Positions 51,225 through 63,095 of a stretch of 64,000 nt of DNA are shown here, piece after piece; the first letter of the stretch is position 1; every line of letters starts with the position of its first letter. The notes below the pieces were generated by a model. The model saw only the letters and a program-made list of their open reading frames with translations, was not told the DNA's origin and searched no databases. A program made the position numbers and the translations under genes. Location: positions 1-64,000 of the forward strand of contig NZ_OCND01000005.1 of NCBI RefSeq assembly GCF_900215535.1. The letters are read 5' to 3'. The DNA comes from Pseudoxanthomonas wuyuanensis (GTDB lineage: Bacteria > Pseudomonadota > Gammaproteobacteria > Xanthomonadales > Xanthomonadaceae).

Positions 51225-51553
51225 TCATGGCTCAGCCGTGCAGCGATCACATTGAAGGCACCTGCGATAGTCACTTCTGCCTTTTATTCCGTCCCGCAAG
51301 TGCCCCAATGGCCCATAGCAGTACTTGCAGGCATGCATCTGGTCCGTCTCCCAAGCGCGGAGTCGGAGGGTGGCTGCGCCGAACAGCCCGAAAGCCGTCA
51401 CCGCGCCTACGCCAACGCTCCACGGTCCGGCAGCAGCCAGCTGATCCAGCGTTGCCCCCTGAATCTCATCAGGAGGCTTGCCAGGACAAGCGCTGTACCG
51501 AAGGCAGCCAAGGCTCTCCAATAAGCCCGCACAAAGACTAGGCTCCAGCTCAC
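51225..51553 (-). pseudogene. Frameshifted small membrane/zinc-ribbon protein
   Basis: A GTG at 51553 has a perfect AGGAGG seven bases upstream and starts VSWSLVFVRAYWRALAAFGT ending at a stop at 51407. A second frame overlapping it continues VGAVTAFGLFGAATLRLRAW and ends with a CKYC ... CLQCDRC cysteine cluster at 51225. One membrane helix in each frame and the shared orientation suggest one original gene of about 110 codons broken by a frameshift near 51410-51430. It could also be two overlapping small genes. It is convergent with gajB. Confidence 0.4.
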
Positions 51554-51663
51554 ATCCGACCTCCTCAGTTATTCGAATTCCCAGCATTCCCACGTCGATC
51601 TCAGCCTGTGAGATCGGCCCCGCCCCTTCACGAGGGCAGGATCCGCACCTATCCGCTGACCAA

Positions 51664-51736
51664 GTTGACAAATAGGCCGCCGGGAGAGATTTTTGCCATA
51701 TACTGATTGACAAATCGTATTTTTTGGTTGACAACA
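51664..51736. promoter_or_regulatory. ietA promoter region with three TTGACAA repeats
   Basis: GTTGACAAAT (51664-51673), ATTGACAAAT (51706-51715) and GTTGACAACA (51727-51736) are direct repeats. The last TTGACA is followed 15 bp later by TATACA, making a plausible -35/-10 pair just before the ietA ATG. The others could be operators, since IetA carries a helix-turn-helix. This also argues against translation starting at the TTG at 51707. Confidence 0.45.
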
Positions 51737-51787
51737 AGGCCAGTTATCTATACAAAGACGCCTGTATCCTTGCCCGACGCCCCGAAG

Positions 51788-52909
51788 ATGCACGTTCTTC
51801 CCGAAGACCTTGTGGAATTCGCTGACGCAGCCCTTGCTGCCGACTACACGCGCCTGCGCAAAGTAGGGCAACGGATAGCCAAGGCCCTGGAGGCATCTGA
51901 TGCAGATGCAGAGACTGCCCGTCGCTTTCGGATCTCGTTGAACCGCAAGGGCGTCCCGCTGCGCGCGTCCGGCTACAGCGAGGCACTGCCTTTGGATAGC
52001 AAGTCAAGGCTTCCGCTATTGGAAGAACTGCCGTGGCCAAACTCGCCGGTCTTTCTCGATTCCTCAGGGAAGGAACAGTTCTCGGCATTCCTGACTGACG
52101 TCACCAATCACGAGCTTCTGGCGAGCAAAGGGCTGGCCTCACGCCTCGCCCTGATGCTTTCCGGCCCCCCGGGCACCGGAAAAACATTACTTGCAGGACA
52201 CCTTGCCTCTCAGCTCGGCCGCAAGCTCTATGTCGCAAGGCTGGACTCCATCATCTCCTCGATGCTGGGGGACACCGCCAAGAACGTCCGCAGCATTTTC
52301 GATTTTGTGGCCGGCAAGCACGCAGTCCTTTTCCTCGACGAACTGGACGCGATCGCCAAGATGCGGGACGACCGTCATGAGCTTGGCGAACTCAAGCGAG
52401 TCGTAAACACGGTGATCCAAGGGCTTGATTCCCTCGATGAGAGCACCATCGTGGTGGCCGCCACAAATCATGCCCAGATCCTGGACAAGGCCATCTGGCG
52501 CCGCTTTCCCTACAAGATCGAGTTCGGGCATCCGGATCTAGATCTCAGGCACGCGCTCTGGTCACACTTCCTTAGCGCCTCGGAAGATCAGGACCAACAG
52601 ATATCTGTCCTGTCGCGAATGTCCAATGGCATGAGTGGCGCGGATATCGAGCAGCATGCCCTGGCGGCGCGTCGACGCTCAGTCCTGGATTCCAGCCCAT
52701 TGGATATGGCGTCCTTGGGCGGCGCGATCCTCAACAAGAAGGTTGATCACCGTGGCGACGCAAGCGCACGGTTAAGCGATCTGAAGCGCCGTCTTGCACA
52801 CCACCTCGTCAACGAATGCGATATCGCGCAATCCGAGACAGCCAGATTTCTTGGAGTCAGTAGACAAGCCGTTTCTGCGTACCTGAAGGCCACGACAGAT
52901 GCCCAGTGA
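51788..52909 (+). CDS. ietA: IetA-type AAA ATPase with C-terminal helix-turn-helix
   Basis: About 373 residues. The ATPase core has LSGPPGTGKTLLAGHLA (Walker A, near residue 125), AVLFLDELDAIAKMRDDRHE (Walker B), VVAATNHAQILDKAIWRRFP (sensor 1 and arginine finger) and GMSGADIEQHAL (sensor 2). The last 27 residues (SETARFLGVSRQAVSAYLKA) form an HTH. With the adjacent subtilase it matches the two-gene ietAS phage-defence system. The ATG at 51788 is preferred to the TTG at 51707. It overlaps ietS by 11 bases. Confidence 0.8.
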   Translation: MHVLPEDLVEFADAALAADYTRLRKVGQRIAKALEASDADAETARRFRISLNRKGVPLRASGYSEALPLDSKSRLPLLEELPWPNSPVFLDSSGKEQFSAFLTDVTNHELLASKGLASRLALMLSGPPGTGKTLLAGHLASQLGRKLYVARLDSIISSMLGDTAKNVRSIFDFVAGKHAVLFLDELDAIAKMRDDRHELGELKRVVNTVIQGLDSLDESTIVVAATNHAQILDKAIWRRFPYKIEFGHPDLDLRHALWSHFLSASEDQDQQISVLSRMSNGMSGADIEQHALAARRRSVLDSSPLDMASLGGAILNKKVDHRGDASARLSDLKRRLAHHLVNECDIAQSETARFLGVSRQAVSAYLKATTDAQ

Positions 52910-55145
52910 ATTTCGACCAGTACTCAACCCCGTTCTTTCTCTGAAGCGGGGCCCGCAACCGACATCAGTTACGGGGCGCGGGGTTACCGAATCGAACGTG
53001 CGCACCGAGCGACTCGGAACTCAGAGGAACCTCCTTGCAAGTCGATTCGCTTCACTTCGACAATCACCGCCAGCAAGCCACGCCGGAAAGATCCTCGTGG
53101 CGGTACACATGTTCGAGGACTCGCTCGCACCCACGCATGAGCCCGACGCCCTATTTCGGGAGACGCTCAACACCCCGCTTGTAGCGCCCCTGAGCGATGG
53201 ATATCTCGCCGAAGTTCCGTTGCATGCCCTGTCCAATCTTGAAGAGCTTGTAGCTCATGGAACGCATGTAACCGTAAGAGCGACGGTTTCAAGAATTCGC
53301 GATATCAAGCCTTACGCCATCGATGATGTACTGGGACGCCGCTCTCCAGAACGGGTTTGGGAGTCCGCTATCCAAGCCGACGGCGGGCACATATTTACTG
53401 CGTGGCTGGCCCCATACGCTGATGGGAGCGCAAGGGAAAGTGTTGCAAGGCAGCTGTTGGAGCTCAAGGATCAGGGCGTAATACTCCCACTCAACAACCT
53501 TGTATCCATCACTCGCGAACCAGGATCAGATGCCGATCAGCTGCAAGTTCAGGCAAGCCCAGCATCGCAAAGCATCGTGCGAGCAGTGCGCGAGTATCGA
53601 CAGAACTCCTATACGAAACTCCAGTTCATTGCCCGAGATGCCGGAGCTCTCGTTCAGCTCGTTGCTTCTGGTGCCGTATTCAGGATTGATCCGGTTAGGC
53701 CAGTAGTTGCAGCAGAGGTCCCTACTGCCCCAGATCCGGAAAGACCTGTCCCCGACGAGCAGTGGCAACCGATCGTCGGGATCATCGATGGCGGATTGTT
53801 CGCACGTAGTTACGAACCGATGGTCGCATGGCGCGCTCCCTCCCTCGTAGCCGATGTTGAGGCTAATCGAACGCATGGGAACAGGGTGGCCTCCCTCGCC
53901 GTGCATGGGAGCGCATGGAATCCCCACCTCGATCTGCCCGATCTAACTTGCCGCATCGGTGTAGCGCAAGCCATTGCCAAGGAATTACACGGAGCGTCAA
54001 CTCGACCGGACTTTATCAGCTATCTGAGATCGGTTGTTGCCCGCCATCATGGCGACACCAAAGTTTGGAACCTCTCGTTCAACGAGCCCGTGCATGGTGA
54101 CGACCCATTGGAGATGAGCGAGCTTGGGCATGAGCTTCGCAAGATCGCGCGCGAGTACGGGGTGCTCCCGATCGTCTCGATCGGCAACATAGATTCGGAC
54201 AATTCGCAGCGTCTTTGTCCACCAGCAGACTGCGAAGCAGCTCTGTCTGTTGGCGGACGCAATGCCGATGGGAGAGCCCCCGGTGACGCTTGCACTGTTT
54301 GCCTGCCTGGGCCTGGCCCGGACGGACTAACTAAGCCTGAGCTGGCATGGTTCTCCACGTTACGCGGACTCGGCGGAACCGCGGACACCGGAAGCAGTTA
54401 TGCGGCTGCAGTAACCTCAGCCGTCGCGGCGCATACGTTCCACTATTTGAAATCACCAACGCCGGACCTGGTGCGCGCGCTGCTCATCAACACGAGCGAT
54501 AGAGACGTACATGACCCCAGGATTGGTTGGGGCTCTCCCTGCAATGGCGCAGCAATGCCTTGGGCCTGTCCTGATGGAAGCGTGACCATGGTGTGGACAG
54601 CGGACCTGAGGGCCGGCTACTGGTACTACTGGGATGACATTCCCATCCCACCAGAGCTGGTGCACAACGGGAAGCTAAAGGGGCGCGTCGCTCTGACCGC
54701 AATCCTCGATCCCGTCGTCTCAGAACTTGGGTCGGCGAACTACTTTTCCACCCGCCTGCAGGTGGCGCTCCAGTACACAAAACCTGACGGTAAGACTGGA
54801 AATTTGGCGGGCTCGATGAAGGAAGACCATGCACCTGAGCAAGAAGCCAGGGCGGAGTGGGCGAAATGGAACCCGATTCGCCATCATGCAGCCTCCATCC
54901 CGAATGGGCGCGCTTTTCGGGGCGAAAAGCTGCGCGTTTGTGCTCGAGTTTTCGGCAGAGATCTGTATCAGCACGGGGTAGTTAACAATTCAGAGATCAG
55001 CCCCAGCACAGTTGCATTTGCCCTGACCCTGTCTGCACCAGACTCGAATGAGAGCGGTAGTGGCATCTACAACTCGGTAGCAAGACAGCTCGGTACGTAC
55101 GTGGAGAGCGCGGTTAACGACATCGAGGTCTCCATCGAGCAATAG
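52899..55145 (+). CDS. ietS: IetS-type subtilisin-like serine protease
   Basis: 748 residues. The S8 catalytic residues appear in order: Asp in PIVGIIDGGLF (near 296), His in EANRTHGNRVASLAVHG (near 325) and Ser in GTADTGSSYAAAVTSAVAAH (near 498). The oxyanion asparagine region is KVWNLSFNEP. There is no signal peptide, so the protease is cytoplasmic. That fits a toxic effector held by the upstream AAA ATPase in ietAS. The N-terminal 290 residues and the C-terminal 180 are outside the protease fold and could sense the trigger. Confidence 0.82.
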   Translation: MPSEFRPVLNPVLSLKRGPQPTSVTGRGVTESNVRTERLGTQRNLLASRFASLRQSPPASHAGKILVAVHMFEDSLAPTHEPDALFRETLNTPLVAPLSDGYLAEVPLHALSNLEELVAHGTHVTVRATVSRIRDIKPYAIDDVLGRRSPERVWESAIQADGGHIFTAWLAPYADGSARESVARQLLELKDQGVILPLNNLVSITREPGSDADQLQVQASPASQSIVRAVREYRQNSYTKLQFIARDAGALVQLVASGAVFRIDPVRPVVAAEVPTAPDPERPVPDEQWQPIVGIIDGGLFARSYEPMVAWRAPSLVADVEANRTHGNRVASLAVHGSAWNPHLDLPDLTCRIGVAQAIAKELHGASTRPDFISYLRSVVARHHGDTKVWNLSFNEPVHGDDPLEMSELGHELRKIAREYGVLPIVSIGNIDSDNSQRLCPPADCEAALSVGGRNADGRAPGDACTVCLPGPGPDGLTKPELAWFSTLRGLGGTADTGSSYAAAVTSAVAAHTFHYLKSPTPDLVRALLINTSDRDVHDPRIGWGSPCNGAAMPWACPDGSVTMVWTADLRAGYWYYWDDIPIPPELVHNGKLKGRVALTAILDPVVSELGSANYFSTRLQVALQYTKPDGKTGNLAGSMKEDHAPEQEARAEWAKWNPIRHHAASIPNGRAFRGEKLRVCARVFGRDLYQHGVVNNSEISPSTVAFALTLSAPDSNESGSGIYNSVARQLGTYVESAVNDIEVSIEQ

Positions 55146-55472
55146 AACCTCGCAGCACAAGGCAACCCGTAGCAACATCGATCAACGACAAGAGCACCGT
55201 CGTGACTCGTCGCAATACCTGAGTAGTACTCGCGCGCGACTCGGCGCTGGCAATCTAGCTGCGCCCTGCCAGCGCGCGAATCCATGTGAAAGACGGAATC
55301 CCAGAGCATGGGGGAGCGAACTCAAACACCGGATTTCTGGCGGTAACTATGGCGGTAACTTGAAACCTTAATTTCCCTAAAGCCTTGTTTTTGTAATGCG
55401 TTGCCCTCACTTTTCGAGAGCACCCATACCGACAGCTCCGCCTACAATCTCCCCAGAATCCTGCGCGAAGCC
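55146..55472. other. Non-coding gap between ietS and the integrase
   Basis: About 330 bp with no supported gene. It does not contain a copy of the tRNA 3' end that could act as an att site. Confidence 0.5.
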
Positions 55473-56687
55473 TCACGCCGTCTTCTTACGAATCGGTACG
55501 ACTTTCTTTTCGGAGTTTCTCAAATTGTCCAGGTAGTCAGCCCACACCTGCATCATCTTCTTTCGTTCCGATAGATGAGCTGTACGGTTGTAGGCCCTCC
55601 CTAGCGGATCACGTACAGCGTGCGCGAGCTGATGCTCGATGTAGTCAGGACGGAACCCCAGCACTTCATCCAGCACGGTACGCGCCATCGCGCGGAAGCC
55701 GTGGCCTACGATGGTCTCGCCGTCGAACCCCAGGTTGCGGAGCGCGGCGTTGACCGTGTTCTCGCTCATGGGGCGATCGGCACTACGTACGCCTGGGAAC
55801 ACGTAGTCACTGCGTTTTGTCAGAGGCCACAGTTCCTCCAATACTGCGACAGCCTGCACGGACAATGGGACGATATGCGCGGTCTTGGTCTTGCTGGTGA
55901 CGTAGCGCCACTCCGCGGCCTCCATGTCGATGTCGGCCCACTTGGCGTGTCGCAGCTCACCGGGGCGCACGAACAGCATGGGAGCAAGCTTGAGGGCTGC
56001 TTGGGTCACGGGTGAGCCCTGGTAGGCCCACAGCGCGCGCAGAAGCTCTCCGATCCGCTCGGGCTCGATGAGACTTGCGAAATGTTTGGTTTTCGGCTGT
56101 TCCAACGCCCCTGTCAGATCATCAGCGGGGTTCCGCTGGGCTCGGCCTGTAGCAACGGCGTACCGGAAAACTCGCCCTGCATGGGCGCGCGCCCGGTGGG
56201 CGGTCTCCACAACACCCCGCCGCTCCAGCTTCCGCAGGGCAGCCAAAAGAATGGGGGCGCTCACATCTGTGATTGGCATATCAGCAATGGACGCCAGGTC
56301 CTTTTCGATCAGGCGGCGCTCCCGCTTTACCGATCCCGGGCTAAGCCCCTCCTTCGCTCGTTTGGCCAACAACTCCAGTCCGATGGCCCCAAAGGTGTTG
56401 TTTGTCCGCTCGGCCTGCACGGCTCGCTCGACCCGGGCGACATGCGCCGGATTGGCGCCCCCCTTCAGCAGCCTGCGCAGCTTGTCGCGCTCGGCGCGAG
56501 CCTGCATGAGCGACATCCCGGGGTACTCGTCAATGGTTATCACGCTTGGCTTGCCAGCATAGCGGTAGCGGTAGCGCCACACCTTTGCACCGGTCGGACG
56601 CACCTCAATGCACAGACCATTCGAGTCAGCCACCCGAAAAGAGGTCGCTCTTGGTTTCAGCGCGCGAAGCTTGGTGTCCGTGAGCAT
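55473..56687 (-). CDS. P4-type tyrosine integrase of the island
   Basis: 404 residues with the DUF4102 N-terminal arm-binding domain (MLTDTKLRALKPRATSFRVA; VWRYRYRYAGKPSVITIDEY), a SAM-like core-binding domain and a catalytic domain: MLFVRPGELRHAKWADID (Arg I), IVGHGFRAMARTVLDE (His-x-x-Arg box) and IEHQLAHAVRDPLGRAYNRT (His/Tyr end). It lies next to the 3' end of tRNA-Ile(CAU), the classical target position for such integrases. It probably inserted this island. Confidence 0.93.
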   Translation of the reverse strand: MLTDTKLRALKPRATSFRVADSNGLCIEVRPTGAKVWRYRYRYAGKPSVITIDEYPGMSLMQARAERDKLRRLLKGGANPAHVARVERAVQAERTNNTFGAIGLELLAKRAKEGLSPGSVKRERRLIEKDLASIADMPITDVSAPILLAALRKLERRGVVETAHRARAHAGRVFRYAVATGRAQRNPADDLTGALEQPKTKHFASLIEPERIGELLRALWAYQGSPVTQAALKLAPMLFVRPGELRHAKWADIDMEAAEWRYVTSKTKTAHIVPLSVQAVAVLEELWPLTKRSDYVFPGVRSADRPMSENTVNAALRNLGFDGETIVGHGFRAMARTVLDEVLGFRPDYIEHQLAHAVRDPLGRAYNRTAHLSERKKMMQVWADYLDNLRNSEKKVVPIRKKTA

Positions 56688-56864
56688 GTGAGTCAGGCAT
56701 CTGTGAGTCAGAGCGACCCAACGCCGCCCAATGACTCACAGCCTGACTCACTTTTTTCCCGGATGCAACTGGACGCCCTTGGACGCCAGAGGATAGATAT
56801 ACGGCTATTTCATCGAAATTTATAGCGTCTGTCGGACCAGGCCGGACATCCCCGGACTACTTTT

Positions 56865-56940
56865 TGGTGGGCCCACCAGGACTCGAACCTGGAACCAAAG
56901 GATTATGAGTCCTCTGCTCTAACCATTGAGCTATAGGCCC
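56865..56940 (-). tRNA. tRNA-Ile2 (anticodon CAU)
   Basis: A 76-base cloverleaf including an encoded CCA: GGGCCTA / TGGGCCC acceptor arms, D-arm AGCTCAATGGTTAGAGC, anticodon loop CTCATAA, T-arm with GGTTCGAGTCC. The overall sequence resembles E. coli tRNA-Ile2 (CAU), whose C34 becomes lysidine to read AUA, rather than the initiator or elongator Met tRNAs. The adjoining integrase makes it the island attachment site. Confidence 0.85.
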
Positions 56941-57005
56941 GCGGGTGGGCATTGTAGCGGCAACGCGGGGTTGCCGCTCCCTGGTTGGCCTGCGGTGCGG
57001 GACTG

Positions 57006-58907
57006 TCAGGCCAGGCCGGCGCGCAGTTCGCGGGCGCGGGCCAGTACCGGCGGCGGCGCGGTTTCTTCGGGAATGCGTAGCAGACCGATGCGCTGCAGGA
57101 ACTGGCCTGCGCGTTGCGAAGAGGTCAGCAGCGTGACCGGAATGGACAGCATCATGCCCAGCGTGACCGGCGCCATCCACGCCGCCAGCGTCGGCGATAC
57201 CGCGTAGGCGGTGACGGCCATCAGCGCGCCGAACAGGCTCAACCCACCATAGCTGCGGATCAGCCCGCTCAACGGCACGCTGCCGTCGTCGCGGCGCTGG
57301 GTTTCCCAGCCCGAATCCTTGCCGGACAACACCTCGGCCACGCCGCGCGACTGCACGTACATGGTCACCGGCGCCATCAACGCGGCCAGCAGCGTCTCCA
57401 GCAGCATGCTGGCCAGCGACCGTATGGCCCCGCCGCAGCCGCGGCGGGTGTCGCGGTCGGTCAGCATGGCCAGGAAGCCCATCACCTTGGGCGCCAGCAG
57501 CACCGACATGGTGAAGAAGAAAACCCACAGGAAGCGTTCGGGATCGCCGCCGCGCCAGTAGGTGGCCGGCGAAAAATCCTCCAGGCGAAGACTGCTGGGC
57601 GAAAGGCCGGCCTCGTGCAGCGGAATGGCCAGGCCAACCAGCATCAACATGCCCCACATGGGCGCGGTGAAATAGTGGCCAATGCCAATCATCAGGTGCA
57701 CACGGCTGATCCAGTGCAGCCCTTTGGCCATCACCACGCCGCCATGCTGCAGGTTGCCCTGGCACCAGCGGCGGTCGCGCACCAGCATGTCGGTCAGCGA
57801 AGGCGGGCCTTCCTCGTAGCTGCCGCCCAGTCCCGGCACCATGTGCAGCGCCCAGCCGCCGCGCCGGAGCAGCGCGGCCTCGACGAAATCATGGCTCAGC
57901 ACGGTGCCCGCGAACGGCTTGCGTCCGCGCAATTCCGGCAGGCCGGCATAAGCGGCGAAAGCGGCCGTACGGATGATTGCGTTGTGCCCCCAGTAGTTGC
58001 TTTCGGCGCCATGCCACCAGGCCACGCCATAGGCGGCCACCGGCCCGTACACGCGGTTGGCGAACTGCTGCATCCGCGCGAACAACGTGCGGCCGTTGAC
58101 GATCACCGGCAGCGTCTGGATCAGCGCCACATCCGGGTGGCGTTCCATCGCCGCCGCCAGCCGCACGATGGTGGCGCCACTCATCAGGCTGTCGGCATCC
58201 AGGATCAGCATCTGCGGATAGGCGGCGCCGAAACGGCGCACCCATTCGCCGATGTTGCCGGCCTTGCGCTCGCTGTTGTCGCTGCGGCGGCGGTAGAAGA
58301 TGCGCTGGGTGTCGCCAAGCCGTTCGCGCAAGGCATGGAAGGCACGCTCTTCGGCCGCCAGCAGCGGCGCGCGATTGGTGTCGCTTAGCACGAAGAAATC
58401 GAACTGCGCCAGTTGCCCGGTGGCGGCAACCGATTCGTAGATCGCCTGCAGCCCGGCCAACAGGCGTTCGGGCTCTTCGTTGTAGGTCGGCATCAGCAGC
58501 GCGGTACGCGAACGCAACCGCGGCAGCTCGCCTTTGCTGTTGACGTCGAGGCGGCCATTGCCGCGCGCCACCACCAGCACGAAACCGGCCACGGCACTGA
58601 TGAAGGAAAACGCAATCCAGCCGAACAACGCAATGAACAGCACCAGCAGCACGCCTTCCAGCACGGAGGTGCCGTTGCCGCGCAGCACCCACCAGATCTG
58701 GTAGGCGGCCAGCAGCGTCAGCACCGCGGTGCCGCCGAATACGCAGGCACGCCGCAACGCCATGGCCTGCGGCGAACTGGGCAGTGGCGTCTTTGCCGCA
58801 CTGGCCGCATGCAGCGGCTGCACCGGCATCGGCAACGGCGATTCGGCCGGCAGCAGGGGGGCCGAATGCTCCAACGGCACGGTAGCCGCCCGTTCGACAG
58901 GACTCAT
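57006..58907 (-). CDS. opgH: Osmoregulated periplasmic glucan glucosyltransferase H
   Basis: About 633 residues from the ATG at 58907. It polymerises UDP-glucose into the periplasmic glucan backbone across the inner membrane. Membrane helices ([40 protein letters not shown]) flank a GT2 domain with [17 protein letters not shown] (DxD) and [12 protein letters not shown] (QxxRW-like). Several helices follow at the C-terminus. The gene overlaps opgD by four bases (ATGA), so both are co-expressed. Much longer open frames in this stretch are antisense shadows. Confidence 0.95.
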   Translation of the reverse strand: MSPVERAATVPLEHSAPLLPAESPLPMPVQPLHAASAAKTPLPSSPQAMALRRACVFGGTAVLTLLAAYQIWWVLRGNGTSVLEGVLLVLFIALFGWIAFSFISAVAGFVLVVARGNGRLDVNSKGELPRLRSRTALLMPTYNEEPERLLAGLQAIYESVAATGQLAQFDFFVLSDTNRAPLLAAEERAFHALRERLGDTQRIFYRRRSDNSERKAGNIGEWVRRFGAAYPQMLILDADSLMSGATIVRLAAAMERHPDVALIQTLPVIVNGRTLFARMQQFANRVYGPVAAYGVAWWHGAESNYWGHNAIIRTAAFAAYAGLPELRGRKPFAGTVLSHDFVEAALLRRGGWALHMVPGLGGSYEEGPPSLTDMLVRDRRWCQGNLQHGGVVMAKGLHWISRVHLMIGIGHYFTAPMWGMLMLVGLAIPLHEAGLSPSSLRLEDFSPATYWRGGDPERFLWVFFFTMSVLLAPKVMGFLAMLTDRDTRRGCGGAIRSLASMLLETLLAALMAPVTMYVQSRGVAEVLSGKDSGWETQRRDDGSVPLSGLIRSYGGLSLFGALMAVTAYAVSPTLAAWMAPVTLGMMLSIPVTLLTSSQRAGQFLQRIGLLRIPEETAPPPVLARARELRAGLA

Positions 58908-60415
58908 GGGGTCCACCGGTACAGCCAGGTTTCCGACAGCGGCCCGCGCGCGTCCTGCGCGCGCGCATGCAGTTCCACGTCGCGCTCGCCTGCCGGCGTG
59001 AACTCGAAGCTCAGCCGCCAGCCGCCGGTTTCCGGATTGGCATAGATCACCGGGTTGGCGATGCGGCCGTTGGATGCCCAGACGTCCGCATCCACCTTGG
59101 CGGTAGGCGGCAGCTTGGCCAGCCTGCCGCCGGCCAGTTCCATCACCACCAGCCGCGTACCCGGTTGCGGCGCCGCGCCGATACGGGTCATCGCCACGAC
59201 CGCCAGCTCGGGTTGCCAGCTGTGGTCGCGGCACCAGTGCAGGCGGTAGTCGAAACGGTATTCGCGGCCGGCGGCCAGCGGCGCGGCCGGGCGCCAGAAC
59301 GCCACGATGTTGTCGTGGTATTCGTCGGCGGTGGGAATCTCCACCAGCGTCACCGCGCCCGCGCCCCAGTCGCCGCGCGGCTCCACCCACAGGCTGGGGC
59401 GGTTCTGGTAGCGCGCTTCGGTGTCGGCATAGTCGGTGTAGCTGCGCTTGCGCTGCATCAGCCCGAAACCGCGCGGGTTGCGATCTTCGAAACCGCTGAT
59501 CTGCACGCCGGCCGGATTGCGCAGCGGCCGCCACAGTTGTTCATCGCGGCCGTTGAGCATGGCCAGGCCATCGGAATCGTGCACCGCGGGGCGGTAGTCG
59601 TCCACGCCGACCCGGTCGCCGGCGTCGAACTCGAACATGCTGGTCAGCGGCGCAATGCCGGCGCGGCTCAGCGTCACTCGCGGGTACAGCCGCATGCGCA
59701 CGTCGAACACGGTTTCCACGCCGGGCGTTATCGCAAAGCGGAACGCCGCCGCCGCGCTGGGACTGTCGAGCAGCGCATGCACGACGATATGGCTGGCGCC
59801 GGCGGCCGGCCTTTCAATCCAGAACCGCTTGAACAGCGGAAATTCCTCCGGCCCCGGATCGCCGCTGCCCAGCGCCAGTCCGCGCGCCGACAGGCCGTAA
59901 CCCAGTCCCTTGGCCACCGCGCGGAAGTAGCTTGCGCCCAGGAAGGCGCACAGTTCGTCGTAGTAGTCCGGCCGGTTCAACGGCGTGTGGATGCGGAAAC
60001 CGGCAAAGCCCAGGTCGCCGCCTTCCGGCGCCGGCATGTTCTTGAAATCGAACAGCTGCGGCGAATACGCCAGCGCGGTCGCGGCGCCGTTCTCCACCAG
60101 CGACACGTCGACACGGTTGGGAAACAGGAAACCGCGATGGAAGAACTGCAACTGGAACGGCAACCCGTCGCCGCGCCAGAGCGCTTGCGCCGGGTCGAAG
60201 CGGATGTCGCGGTACTGGTCGTAGCCGACCTGCAGCGTCTCCGGCAACGAGGTGTCCGGCGGCTGGTAGGCGCGGGCCGCCAGCTGCCGCGCCAGCGCCG
60301 CAACGGTGTCCGCATCGAAACCTTTGGCGGTTGCGGCCGCAGCGGCGCCCAGCGTTCCCAACCCCCCCAGCAGGGGCAGCGATAAGCCCGCCTTCAGCAG
60401 TTCTCGGCGTTCCAC
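58904..60415 (-). CDS. opgD: Periplasmic glucan biosynthesis protein OpgD
   Basis: About 503 residues. The twin-arginine signal [20 protein letters not shown] points to Tat export, as in OpgD rather than OpgG. The mature protein has the MdoG fold, with [40 protein letters not shown] and the C-terminal immunoglobulin-like domain. The GTG at 60415 (RBS GGAGAG) starts the Tat signal. It shapes periplasmic glucans made by OpgH, whose gene it overlaps. Confidence 0.92.
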   Translation of the reverse strand: MERRELLKAGLSLPLLGGLGTLGAAAAATAKGFDADTVAALARQLAARAYQPPDTSLPETLQVGYDQYRDIRFDPAQALWRGDGLPFQLQFFHRGFLFPNRVDVSLVENGAATALAYSPQLFDFKNMPAPEGGDLGFAGFRIHTPLNRPDYYDELCAFLGASYFRAVAKGLGYGLSARGLALGSGDPGPEEFPLFKRFWIERPAAGASHIVVHALLDSPSAAAAFRFAITPGVETVFDVRMRLYPRVTLSRAGIAPLTSMFEFDAGDRVGVDDYRPAVHDSDGLAMLNGRDEQLWRPLRNPAGVQISGFEDRNPRGFGLMQRKRSYTDYADTEARYQNRPSLWVEPRGDWGAGAVTLVEIPTADEYHDNIVAFWRPAAPLAAGREYRFDYRLHWCRDHSWQPELAVVAMTRIGAAPQPGTRLVVMELAGGRLAKLPPTAKVDADVWASNGRIANPVIYANPETGGWRLSFEFTPAGERDVELHARAQDARGPLSETWLYRWTP

Positions 60416-60523
60416 AGTCTCTCCGGCAACAGTTCCCCGGGCGAGTCTAGAAAACCGCTTGTGAGCGCCGCGCATACGCCGGAACGGGCGGCCACCCGCC
60501 GGCAGACGGATTTACGCCAGGCG

Positions 60524-61018
60524 TCAGTCCGCGGCCAGAATGGACTGGAAAACGCCCACGCCAAGGGCTTCCCATCCCAGGAACGCGGCGATCGCCAATA
60601 GCATCAGCGCCAGGAACACCAGCAGCGAGATGCCGGCTGCGGCCCAGTTGGAGCGCGTGGGGATTCCGCGCATCCTGCGCTCGTTGATCTGCGATTGCTG
60701 ATACTGCTTGGCCAACTGCACCATCGCCACAACCTGCGGAATGAGGAAAACCACGCCCGGGATCGATTCGGGCAAAACGAACATCACCACGATTACCCCG
60801 GCAAAAGCCGCGATCGAATAGAGAATCGTCTTGCGCGCCTTCTCGGGTTGGCCCAGCGCGCGAAAGTTCATGGCCATCAATAACCCGCCCGCCAACAGCG
60901 AACCGAGAAAGGTCGCCAGGCCGATGCCCGAGACCTTGAACAACCTGGCCTCCGGGTTTTCCAGGCTGGCCGAACCCAGGCCCGATGCGGGCATCTGGTA
61001 AGGGTTTTGCTCGTCCAT
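60524..61018 (-). CDS. Four-helix inner-membrane protein
   Basis: 164 residues beginning MDEQNPYQMPASGLGSASLE (start 61018 with AGAGGAGAAC upstream). Hydrophobic segments are at about 30-52 (VSGIGLATFLGSLLAGGLLM), 67-85, 87-105 and 135-158. Similar short membrane proteins with a YQ.P-type cytoplasmic start occur in Xanthomonads without known function. It sits between rpoD and the opg operon, behind the rpoD terminator. Confidence 0.75.
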   Translation of the reverse strand: MDEQNPYQMPASGLGSASLENPEARLFKVSGIGLATFLGSLLAGGLLMAMNFRALGQPEKARKTILYSIAAFAGVIVVMFVLPESIPGVVFLIPQVVAMVQLAKQYQQSQINERRMRGIPTRSNWAAAGISLLVFLALMLLAIAAFLGWEALGVGVFQSILAAD

Positions 61019-61048
61019 GCCGATGTTCTCCTCTGCTGGCAAACAAGA

Positions 61049-61068
61049 CAGGCCCCTTTCGGGGCCTG
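61049..61068 (-). terminator. rho-independent terminator of rpoD
   Basis: A perfect 8-bp stem (CAGGCCCC / GGGGCCTG) with a GAAA loop on the minus strand, followed by TCTTGTTT. It begins 26 bp after the rpoD stop. Confidence 0.88.
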
Positions 61069-61094
61069 CCAATTCGTTGCATTGCGGCGCAGGT

Positions 61095-62948
<1,854 letters not shown>

Positions 62949-63095
62949 GGGGTTTGGGCCACCGGCAGGAATGGAAGAAGGAACCTAGCATTATACCGTG
63001 CCACGGGGCTTTTGACCCGCGGCAAGTGCTGAACGCGCCGCGGCGCGCCAGCAAACCGGAGCTTCCATGCCGCCACCGTGGCGGCATTGCGCGCC

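Noticed and set aside
51559..51737. Extended minus-strand frame reaching 51737
   Set aside because: The part upstream of the Shine-Dalgarno site at about 51560 reads through the ietA promoter region and has no conserved content.
57114..58388. A 424-codon plus-strand open frame
   Set aside because: Antisense to opgH and dominated by His/Gln/Arg/Ala, the usual result of reading a GC-rich gene backwards.
58908..59534. An N-terminal extension that would make OpgH 842 residues
   Set aside because: The extension overlaps opgD out of frame; the ATG at 58907 overlapping the opgD stop gives the normal operon and a natural N-terminus.
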